Positions 57,701-64,000 of a stretch of DNA of 64,000 bases are shown here, one piece after another (the first letter of the stretch is position 1; the number at the start of each line of letters is the position of its first letter). The translations under genes and the position numbers were made by a program. Location of the stretch: assembly GCA_943372515.1 (NCBI GenBank), contig CALRYY010000011.1, positions 9,150 to 73,149 of the forward strand, given 5' to 3'. The notes below the pieces were generated by a model. The model did no database searches. It worked only from the letters and a program-made list of their open reading frames with translations, and was not told where the DNA came from. This stretch comes from RAM1 sp943372515 (GTDB lineage Bacteria; Pseudomonadota; Gammaproteobacteria; Burkholderiales; Burkholderiaceae_C).

Positions 57701-60014
57701 CGGTGGCCAGGTCGGTGCCGCCGCTGATCGTCACGTCGCCCCCGCCGGTGAGGATCCGGCCGTTGTTCATGTAGACGTTGGTGGGTCGCAGCAGCGCGCC
57801 GGTCTGGTTCGCCCCGTCCGAGTCCGCATGCAGCACCACATGCAACTTTCCCGTGCCGCCCGTGTTGGAGATGGTCTGGTTGACGGTGATGGCGCCCGCG
57901 GCGCGCAGGGTCAGCGTGACGTCGGTGTTGCCGCCGGCCTTGGTGATGGCGCTGTTGACAGTGATGTCGCCGTTTTGCGCGCCGCCGGTGCCCGTGGTGA
58001 TCAGCACGTTGGTGCCTCCGTCCAGCAAGGCGTTGATGTCGGTGTTGAGGAGGGTCGAGCCGTTGGCCGACGGCGTCCATTCGCCCCCGGTGAAATTGCC
58101 GTTGGCATTGGCCGCCGCGATGGTGATGTTGTACGGGTCAAACAGCCACTGGCCCGGGGTGCCGTGGCTGGCGCTGGCCGAGCCGCGCGCGCCGCGCGTG
58201 TCCAGCAGGTGGCCGGACGTTTCAATGCGCCCGCCGTCGCCCCCGCTTGCGCCGCCACGCGCCAGCAGGGTGCCTAGCACGCGAGTGACCGACGCGGCGT
58301 CGTGCACGTTGGACCAGGCGACGACCGTACCGCCGTCGCCCGCATGCAGCGCCGACGCATCCAGCACGACGCCTGGCGCAACGTCCAGGCGCGTGGCCTG
58401 CCGCACGCTGGCGTCCAGGCCCTGCCAGCTGCCGCCGGCCAGCACGGTGCCACCGCCCAGGTGGCCGGTGGCGTCAATGCGGGTGTCACCGTCCAGGCTG
58501 ATGAAGCCGCCCGTAACCTTGGCGCTGCCGCCGCGCCCGCGCGAGCTGCCGGTACGCAGCTGCGTGTTCAGCAGCACCACGTCGGGCAGGTGATCAAGAG
58601 GCCTGGAAGGCACCGGGGCAGGTGCGGGCGAGTTGGCGCCCGACACCTCAACGCGGCCCCCGCGCGATGCGCCCGATGCATCCAGCATGGCACCCTCGAG
58701 CCTCACGCTCCTGCCGGCCGTGATGGCGATGCTGCCGCCGTGACCTGCGATGTCTGCGGGTACTGCGGTTGCAGCTGCGGTGGCGGCAGGCGCCGCATCG
58801 GCGGTGACGCGGATTTCCCCTGCCAGCCGCACACTGGCACTGGCATTGAGCACCACTGAGCCGCCCTGAGCGACAGCGCCCGATGCAGCGTGCGCCACCG
58901 CACCGATGTAACCGCCAGCGGCTTGCAGCAGCTCAGAGCCGGCCAGCGTGATCTGGCCTGCGGTGCCACCCGCCGGTGCATGGGCTGCGATCACACCGCT
59001 GTTGACGATGACCGGCGCAGTGATCTGGATCGTCCCTGCCGGGCCACCGGGCTGGTCGGCCGGGGCGGCGCCGTGCGCTGTGATTGAGCCTGTGTTTTCC
59101 ACCCGGCTGGAGGCTTCCAGCACGATGCGCCCGCCCTGGCGGCTCAGCCCCGTGGCTTCCAGCGATCCGCTGTTGCGCACCACGCCGCCTTGTACCGCGT
59201 GGACCGCCTGCGCCGACAGGATGATCTGCCCGCCGGGAGCCAGCACAGCCTGGCGGTTTTCTACCAGCGCGCGTATCTGTGACGGCGTGACCGAAATGCC
59301 GGCCAGGGTGTTCTTGCCATTGAACTGCAGCTCGATGGCCTCGCCCGCAGCCAGAGCCACCGTGCCCATACGTGCCACGATCACACCCTGGTTGCGTACC
59401 TCGGGCGCCAGCAGCGCGACGTAGCCACCCAGGCTTGCCGACAGCTGGCCTTCGTTGACCACCTGCGCGGTGCTGCCGTTGCGCGTGAAGTTGGTTTTGC
59501 CGGCCATCAGGTCGGCGTCGCTCAATGCGTGCGTCGTGGCTACCAGGCCGCCAACATTCACCGATGCGCTGGGGCCGAACACAACGCCCTGGGGGTTGCT
59601 GATAAACACCTGCCCAGGTGCATTGATGCGGCCCATGATCTGGCTGGGATTGGCATCGTGCACCCGGTTCAGCGTGACCGAGCCGGCGTCGGGCTGCAGG
59701 AAATTGACCTGCGCGGCGCTGCCTACGTTGAAAGTCTGCCAGTTGACGGCCGCGCGTTGCGTGGTCTGATGAACCTGGAGCGTGGCCCCGACCTGTGACA
59801 GCGTGGCCGCGCCAGCGCTCACCTGGGCGCCTGTGGGCAACTGGTGCGGTGTGGGGGCCGTCTGGCTTGCCGCATCCAGGCCCAGGGCCGCCAGCAGCAT
59901 CAACACCATGCCTGCGCGCGTGCCTGCGGCCTTGCCTCGGCCGCGTGCCGTTTCGGCCACGGCCACCCAGGCCTGCGAGGCTGCATTCCAGATGAGGCGA
60001 TAGGTACGGTTCAT
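54726..60014 (-). CDS. two-partner secretion exoprotein (TpsA, filamentous haemagglutinin type)
   Basis: A 1762-residue secreted beta-helix protein. It starts with an extended signal peptide region (MNRTYRLIWNAASQAWVAVA) and a signal cleaved near residue 50. The TPS recognition domain has ANPSQIMGRI and FISNPQGVVFGP in place of the usual NPNL/NPNGI. Long Gly/Asn/Thr repeats follow, then an MBG-like unit (ATITYGAAF) and a YDG-like unit with the signature altered to ANKVEDNNTNATL. Residues about 1448-1650 are Pro/Ala-rich. The only two cysteines are Cys1668 and Cys1679. The start lies three bases after tpsB. Likely function: adhesin or biofilm factor. Confidence 0.92.
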   Translation of the reverse strand: MNRTYRLIWNAASQAWVAVAETARGRGKAAGTRAGMVLMLLAALGLDAASQTAPTPHQLPTGAQVSAGAATLSQVGATLQVHQTTQRAAVNWQTFNVGSAAQVNFLQPDAGSVTLNRVHDANPSQIMGRINAPGQVFISNPQGVVFGPSASVNVGGLVATTHALSDADLMAGKTNFTRNGSTAQVVNEGQLSASLGGYVALLAPEVRNQGVIVARMGTVALAAGEAIELQFNGKNTLAGISVTPSQIRALVENRQAVLAPGGQIILSAQAVHAVQGGVVRNSGSLEATGLSRQGGRIVLEASSRVENTGSITAHGAAPADQPGGPAGTIQITAPVIVNSGVIAAHAPAGGTAGQITLAGSELLQAAGGYIGAVAHAASGAVAQGGSVVLNASASVRLAGEIRVTADAAPAATAAATAVPADIAGHGGSIAITAGRSVRLEGAMLDASGASRGGRVEVSGANSPAPAPVPSRPLDHLPDVVLLNTQLRTGSSRGRGGSAKVTGGFISLDGDTRIDATGHLGGGTVLAGGSWQGLDASVRQATRLDVAPGVVLDASALHAGDGGTVVAWSNVHDAASVTRVLGTLLARGGASGGDGGRIETSGHLLDTRGARGSASASHGTPGQWLFDPYNITIAAANANGNFTGGEWTPSANGSTLLNTDINALLDGGTNVLITTGTGGAQNGDITVNSAITKAGGNTDVTLTLRAAGAITVNQTISNTGGTGKLHVVLHADSDGANQTGALLRPTNVYMNNGRILTGGGDVTISGGTDLATGYAVGYGTSTYTPGQYGFRMDGASTINAAGGNITIRARTASTNTGNGIDIGYNGGGAASLATTAAGTISVTGEAHHTGAYQGIEMGGLASIDGGTIVLRASSTGGFNPMRFYGGAAIGANVASSITFDSYYTGSSTTGWTVMMGTFNNATPVTIGNTANTTLIDFIVDRSGTAGSYGAVHAFATGLQLRGNSATLKIRPGTLHLTNGQTIGGNTDGGNWTQMLQPAGSNSNLSGILPALQGATGISSLQIGRSDGTGATTVIAAASALNQNTTLLSGSGGMTLSNSTTAFSAGTGDLSLVSAGNITLNRGATTAGVLTLAPGAASTVSQGANGALSASGLLLQTTGANYTLTLAGNNVTTLAGAGATVSYVDANALDIGTVGTTNGIAASGAVSIATVTGDLGVLQNISTTNTSSSAVVLNAGRSTAAGTATGGNIVLTGAPTVTTGAGGRATLYSGSVAASNGVEALVGSGSGRFRYNSDEAATNFTTALGTGLHAVYRQAPALTIAANAATITYGAAFAATTTPTGLLNGDTVAQAIGTPATVAIGGATSTSGNYTAGNHSLTPAGAAGGLGYGFSYTGGTLTVNQAIITAVTGITAANKVEDNNTNATLNTAGAAFTGKVGADALSVTSATGAFASATPGTGKVVNITGITLGGADVANYTLANATAITAANITAAPVPEPAPEPVPPPAPLPAPPPAPAPAPLPAPAPTPVPAPAPAPSGPPAPTPVGSPPTAPAPAPAPVPLPAPATGFMPVIQPAPFPLPKPGTGPQPVALPRLALPAAPLSGVPVPAPVSMPVSVSPPAAVPPTTQAPPPAAGFAPAIAAPSPATAAAAATTLALAAPSTSAQQSAGTVPLAPRRAAPRPPASARPGAATRPQAAKPAATTAAKKASDSCGSGNALDKTACSPRDPAKPVTALNNPLLAIEPSFSTRASDWRSAAQDEMAQSFDSLPSPLSNTNNQGKPKAIGRTSETMDIVVFLTMLRLHILP

Positions 60015-60017
60015 GGT

Positions 60018-61742
60018 TCAGAACGCCAGGCTGGCCATCAGCCAGAAACGGTTGTGCGTCAGGCTCCCGTCCTGGTCGCGGCCAGTGGCAGTGGGGTTGG
60101 GGTTGCCGCCCAGGCGACGGGCCCATGTGGCTTTCAGGTAAATGCCCTGCGGGCCGGCCCAGGCCAGCGACAGGCCCGCGCCTTTCAGCGCATGGCGGTT
60201 GGGTGCTGCGGCGCCTGCAAAGCTGTTGTTGATGTTGGTGGTGACCTGGCCCCAGTCATAAAAACCAATGAGGCTGAATTGGGATGGCAGCCGCGTGAGC
60301 AACTCCAGGTTGAGCATTTGGCCCGCCGCCCCCCCGGCTTCACTGGTGGGGTAGGCCCGCACGCCACTGGCGCCGCCCAGGTAGAACTTCTCGGCAGAGT
60401 CCAGGTTCTTGCTCGCGGCCTGGCCTGTCAACAGGAGCGACGCAGAGAGGTTGCCGGTGATGACCTGCTGGCGTGACAGGCTGTAGCGAATCCGGGTAAA
60501 TCCACCAGCCGCGCGTGTGGTGGCTGCGTCCGCCGCCTGGTTGGGCGAGCCGTTCAGGTCCAGCTTGCCGCGCGTGATACCCAGCGTGGCATTGCTGGCG
60601 CCGCCGCCCCCCCAGGTGTCCAGCAAATTGCCGGCCAGTCCGAGCGACGCGACATGAATGCGATAGCGCGTGGAGGTGACGCCCCCTGCGTGGTTGTCGA
60701 ACGACTTTCGATCCAGGTTGGCAGCCAGGTACAGGTTGAGCAGGCGCGTTCGCACCAGTGGGTACTGCGCATCCAGGCCTGCGGTGGACGACGACCCGTG
60801 AATGCCCAGTGCGGCAAAGTCCGGGGAGACCACCTTGTAGTTCAGGCCAGACGCACTGGCGCCCAACCGCCAGCCGCCGTGGCCCAGCGGCAAAGACGCG
60901 GCAACTCGCAAGTACCGCACGCCTTGCGAATACAGCAGGTTCGCAGTCCACAGATCGCCCCCGCGTAAAGGGCTGTTCAGGCTGGCGTTGGCGGCTAGCC
61001 GCTCAGGGCCTGTGGCGCGCGAGCCCGTGTTGTCGATGCCGGCGTCGCCGGACAGCAGCGGCTTGTCGGCCAGGTTCAGCACCAGGTCGGTCTGTCCGTC
61101 CTGTTGGCCGGCGCGCAGGTTGCCTGATGCCGTGATGCCCGGCAGGTCACCGAGCAGCAGCAGCGCGCGGTCAATCGCATCGCCATTGACAGGCTGGCCG
61201 GCGGGCTGTGCTGCGGCGACCATCGCCAGCGCACGGTCCGGGTGCAGCCTCTGGGGCGCAGGACCTTCGTGAACCGCAGTGCCAAACCTCGCCTCGATGA
61301 CCTGCAGTGTCACCACGCCCCCATCGATTTCCTGGCGGGGCAGGTAGACGCTGACGATCCAGCCCGACTGCCGGTAGGCGGCTGCTACAGCGGCGGCGGC
61401 CTCCTGCAACTGGGCAAACGTCAGCGGACGATTCAGGAACCCGGCCGTGGAGGGCGCCAGCTGTTCGGCGGTAAGCAGCTGGTTGCCTGCGATGCGAAAT
61501 CGGGTGACCGTCACGCTTGCAGCCGTCATGGACTCCTGCACGGGTGGGGCTGGTGAACGCGGCGTCAAAGCGCCTGGTGCGGCTGGCGCCGCGCGGTCCC
61601 GGTCAATACGCTGCAGCAGCGAACCTGCGTCTGGCGCCGTTTGCGCGTGGCCCAAACCAGTGGCCAGCAGGGCCGGTGCAAACGCGGCTGTACGCAGGCA
61701 TGTCAGTACCCCAATTGACCCAAACCGGACTGCAATCGACAT
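60018..61742 (-). CDS. two-partner secretion outer-membrane transporter (TpsB, ShlB/FhaC family)
   Basis: Outer-membrane translocator for the adjacent TpsA. It has 574 residues with a signal peptide ending GHA-Q. POTRA domains occupy about 75-225 (VTRFRIAGNQLLTAEQL, then GGVVTLQVIEARFG). A 16-strand barrel follows; FYLGGASGVRAYPTSEAGG is the conserved lid-loop VRGY motif, here VRAY. The C-terminal residue is Phe (WLMASLAF). It precedes tpsA by three bases. Its promoter probably lies in the 110 bases before yqhA. Confidence 0.94.
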   Translation of the reverse strand: MSIAVRFGSIGVLTCLRTAAFAPALLATGLGHAQTAPDAGSLLQRIDRDRAAPAAPGALTPRSPAPPVQESMTAASVTVTRFRIAGNQLLTAEQLAPSTAGFLNRPLTFAQLQEAAAAVAAAYRQSGWIVSVYLPRQEIDGGVVTLQVIEARFGTAVHEGPAPQRLHPDRALAMVAAAQPAGQPVNGDAIDRALLLLGDLPGITASGNLRAGQQDGQTDLVLNLADKPLLSGDAGIDNTGSRATGPERLAANASLNSPLRGGDLWTANLLYSQGVRYLRVAASLPLGHGGWRLGASASGLNYKVVSPDFAALGIHGSSSTAGLDAQYPLVRTRLLNLYLAANLDRKSFDNHAGGVTSTRYRIHVASLGLAGNLLDTWGGGGASNATLGITRGKLDLNGSPNQAADAATTRAAGGFTRIRYSLSRQQVITGNLSASLLLTGQAASKNLDSAEKFYLGGASGVRAYPTSEAGGAAGQMLNLELLTRLPSQFSLIGFYDWGQVTTNINNSFAGAAAPNRHALKGAGLSLAWAGPQGIYLKATWARRLGGNPNPTATGRDQDGSLTHNRFWLMASLAF

Positions 61743-61767
61743 GCATTGAGCTGCTGTTACAAAGAGT

Positions 61768-61780
61768 GCTTATTGTAAGC
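61768..61780 (-). promoter_or_regulatory. possible tpsB promoter/operator palindrome
   Basis: GCTTA-TTG-TAAGC is a perfect inverted repeat 26 bases upstream of the tpsB ATG. On the minus strand it contains TACAAT, a possible -10 element. No convincing -35 was found. Confidence 0.35.
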
Positions 61781-61852
61781 AGTGGTAAACAATCGAATGC
61801 AGTACCGCAGCTTGGCGGGCTGGCTATTTCAAAAGCGCGACTTGCGCGGGCG

Positions 61853-62464
61853 TCAATGTTTGGCGGAGCCGATGCCCGACATGATCTTGTCGGTGTAGGC
61901 AATGGCCAGTGCCGATAGCAAAAAGGCAATGTGAATCACCGTTTGCGCGATCAGCACACGGTCGGTGTAGTTGTCGGCGTTGATGAAGGTCTTGAGCAGA
62001 TGGATGGAGCTGATGCCGATGATGGCCGTGGCCAGCTTGACCTTGAGCACTGACGCGTTCACATGGCTCAACCATTCGGGCTGGTCGCGGTGGCCTTCCA
62101 GGTTCATGCGGCTGACAAAGGTTTCGTAGCCGCCCACGATCACCATGATCAGCAGGTTGGAGATCATCACCACGTCAATCAGCGCCAGCACCACCAGCAT
62201 GATGACGGTCTCGTTCAGCGTGGTGATCGGCGCCGTGGTCTTGTAGCCAATGCTGGTGATCAGCGCCTGCAGCGCGGTCTGGCTGCCAAACGCGGCAGCA
62301 ATCAGGTGCTCCAGCTCCACCAGGAAGTGCACCACGTACACGGCTTGCGCCGCGATCAGGCCCAGGTACAGGGGCAACTGCAGCCAGCGGCTGGCAAAGA
62401 TCAGGTTGGGCAGGGGCCGCAGCGGGGAGGTCTTTTTGGCAATCGGGTCAGCGGGGTCGGACAT
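61853..62464 (-). CDS. yqhA: YqhA family inner-membrane protein
   Basis: Conserved membrane protein of unknown function, 203 residues from the ATG at 62464. About four hydrophobic segments are visible: LQLPLYLGLIAAQAVYVVHF, a segment over LVVLALIDVVMISNLLIMVI, KLATAIIGISSIHLL and VIHIAFLLSALAIAYTD. GGYETFVSRM matches the UPF0114/YqhA family. It is the gene upstream of tpsB on the same strand, but the 110-base gap suggests separate transcription. Confidence 0.9.
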   Translation of the reverse strand: MSDPADPIAKKTSPLRPLPNLIFASRWLQLPLYLGLIAAQAVYVVHFLVELEHLIAAAFGSQTALQALITSIGYKTTAPITTLNETVIMLVVLALIDVVMISNLLIMVIVGGYETFVSRMNLEGHRDQPEWLSHVNASVLKVKLATAIIGISSIHLLKTFINADNYTDRVLIAQTVIHIAFLLSALAIAYTDKIMSGIGSAKH

Positions 62465-62620
62465 GGAGGGCTTCGGGTTACTACGGTGGTGCGGATTGTA
62501 GGTGGCCTGTGTGACGGGCAACGTATGGAGTAAATTTGTAAGCTTTGAGCCAGTCAGTGGCTTGTAAGTGCCAAGGCTGACATTACCGGCAAATTCCCGT
62601 CAACCTGAGGAGACAAACTC

Positions 62621-64000
62621 ATGAGTGCCATCGAGTCGGTGCTGGTCGAAAACCGCGTATTCCCCCCGGCTGAAGCGTCCGTCAAAGACGCCCGGATTTC
62701 AGGCATGGACGCCTACAACGCGTTGTGCAATGAGGCCGCGGCCGACTTTGAAGGCTTCTGGGCCCGCCTGGCCCGCGAGAACGTGGTCTGGACCCAGCCG
62801 TTCACCCGCACGCTGGACGAGTCCGCAGCGCCGTTCTACAAATGGTTTGACGACGGCGAGCTCAACGCGTCGGCCAACTGCCTGGACAAGCACATCGGCA
62901 CGCCGACTGAGAACAAGACCGCCATCGTCTTTGAAGCCGACGACGGTGCGGTCACCAAAGTCACCTACAAGGAACTGCTCGCCCGCGTGAGCCAGTTTGC
63001 CAACGCGCTGAAGGCCCAGGGCATCAGCAAGGGCGACCGCGTCATCATCTACATGCCCATGACGATCGAGGGCGTGATTGCCATGCAGGCCTGCGCACGC
63101 ATCGGCGCCACGCACAGCGTGGTGTTTGGCGGCTTTTCCGCCAAGGCGCTGCAGGAACGCATCATTGACGCAGGCGCGGTGGCTGTCATTACCGCCAACT
63201 ACCAGATGCGCGGCGGCAAGGAACTGCCGCTGAAGTCCATCGTGGACGACGGCCTGGCCATGGGTGGCTGTGACACCCTGAAGTCTGTGCTGGTGTTCAT
63301 GCGCACCTCCACTGCCTGCAACATGGTGGCTGGGCGCGACAAGACCTTTGACGATGTGCTTGCGGGCCAGTCGACGGTGTGCGCGCCGCAAGCCGTGGGC
63401 GCCGAGCACCCGCTGTTCATCCTGTACACCTCGGGCTCCACCGGCAAGCCCAAGGGCGTGCAGCATTCCACCGGTGGCTACCTGCTGTGGGCCAAGCTCA
63501 CCATGGACTGGACGTTTGACCTCAAGCCGACGGACGTGTTCTGGTGCACGGCCGACATCGGCTGGATCACCGGCCACACCTATGTGGCCTACGGGCCGTT
63601 GGCGGCAGGCGCCACCCAGGTCATCTTTGAAGGCGTGCCGACCTACCCGAACGCCGGGCGTTTCTGGCAGATGATCGAACGACACAAGGTCACGATCTTC
63701 TACACCGCGCCCACGGCCATCCGCTCGCTCATCAAGGCCGCAGAGGGTGATGAAAAAGTGCACCCCGCGCGCAGCGACCTCAGCAGCCTGCGCATCCTGG
63801 GCTCGGTGGGTGAGCCCATCAATCCCGAGGCCTGGATGTGGTACTACCGCAATGTGGGTGGCGAGCGCTGCCCCATCGTGGACACGTTCTGGCAGACCGA
63901 GACCGGTGGCCACATGATCACGCCGCTGCCGGGCGCCACACCGCTGGTGCCGGGCTCGTGCACGCTGCCGCTGCCGGGCATCATGGCGGCCATCGTGGAC
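62621..64000 (+). CDS. acs: acetyl-CoA synthetase (3' end outside window)
   Basis: Activates acetate to acetyl-CoA through acetyl-AMP. The first 460 codons are present and the frame runs to the window edge. The AMP-binding P-loop LYTSGSTGKPKG is near residue 268, WCTADIGWITGHTY and DTFWQTETGGH are typical Acs blocks. The regulatory acetylated lysine near the C-terminus lies beyond the window. GAGGAG stands 11 bases before the ATG. It is divergent from yqhA with 156 bases between starts. Confidence 0.97.
   Translation, partial: MSAIESVLVENRVFPPAEASVKDARISGMDAYNALCNEAAADFEGFWARLARENVVWTQPFTRTLDESAAPFYKWFDDGELNASANCLDKHIGTPTENKTAIVFEADDGAVTKVTYKELLARVSQFANALKAQGISKGDRVIIYMPMTIEGVIAMQACARIGATHSVVFGGFSAKALQERIIDAGAVAVITANYQMRGGKELPLKSIVDDGLAMGGCDTLKSVLVFMRTSTACNMVAGRDKTFDDVLAGQSTVCAPQAVGAEHPLFILYTSGSTGKPKGVQHSTGGYLLWAKLTMDWTFDLKPTDVFWCTADIGWITGHTYVAYGPLAAGATQVIFEGVPTYPNAGRFWQMIERHKVTIFYTAPTAIRSLIKAAEGDEKVHPARSDLSSLRILGSVGEPINPEAWMWYYRNVGGERCPIVDTFWQTETGGHMITPLPGATPLVPGSCTLPLPGIMAAIVD

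Noticed and set aside
56715..58277. 520-codon open frame on the plus strand
   Set aside because: Shadow of tpsA; Arg/Gly/Ala-rich, with no signal, domain or ribosome site.
1..64000. CRISPR arrays, prophage or intact insertion sequences
   Set aside because: No regularly spaced repeats, transposase, integrase or phage structural genes were found on either strand.

Overview
The window is high-GC chromosomal DNA from a betaproteobacterium of the order Burkholderiales, most likely family Comamonadaceae. The inference rests on gene content and order: tRNA-Leu/tig/clpP/clpX/lon, cysS-alkA-accA-tilS-lysC, Bug/Tct transporters, a type 2 PHB depolymerase and GC-rich intergenic palindromes. No rRNA, CRISPR array, phage or complete insertion sequence was seen. 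Both ends cut genes: cysS on the left and acs on the right. No gene-free stretch exceeds 300 bases.

Layout. 1-4.9 kb holds housekeeping genes (cysS, an AlkA-type glycosylase, accA, tilS, lysC). A tRNA-Ser(GCU) at 4.95 kb is followed by a small accessory patch: a putative phosphorothioate-dependent HNH restriction enzyme, an unknown gene one base upstream of it, and an orphan VapB antitoxin whose vapC is reduced to six codons. 7-12 kb carries a TAXI-type TRAP transporter downstream of a DadA-like dehydrogenase. 12-18 kb carries hslR, the TctDE two-component system and the divergent tctCBA tripartite transporter.

18-28 kb is the most coherent accessory system. A sigma54 activator is followed by three tandem palindromic upstream sites and a -24/-12 promoter. 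Downstream lie a substrate-binding protein, a secreted type 2 PHB depolymerase, livGFHM-type ABC genes, a second binding protein and a cytoplasmic alpha/beta hydrolase. It reads as an inducible depolymerise, import and hydrolyse pathway for polyester fragments.

28-48 kb is mostly core: hemH, a HAD hydrolase, two squalene/phytoene synthase paralogues, an RND pump, an FkbM methyltransferase, tRNA-Leu(UAG), tig-clpP-clpX-lon, three tRNAs (Gly-GCC, Cys-GCA, Leu-UAA), an MFS transporter, murI, and divergent class I and class II fumarases. 49.7-62 kb is accessory: a PhoD-like phosphatase, a DUF4337-like membrane protein, a putative outer-membrane barrel, and a minus-strand run tpsB-tpsA-(DUF4239-like membrane protein)-(pentameric ligand-gated ion channel homologue). 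The window ends with yqhA and acs.

The strongest candidates for undescribed biology are the sigma54-controlled PHB-depolymerase/ABC locus, the two-partner-secretion operon that also encodes a bacterial pentameric channel, and the phosphorothioate-dependent restriction gene with its tightly coupled unknown partner.
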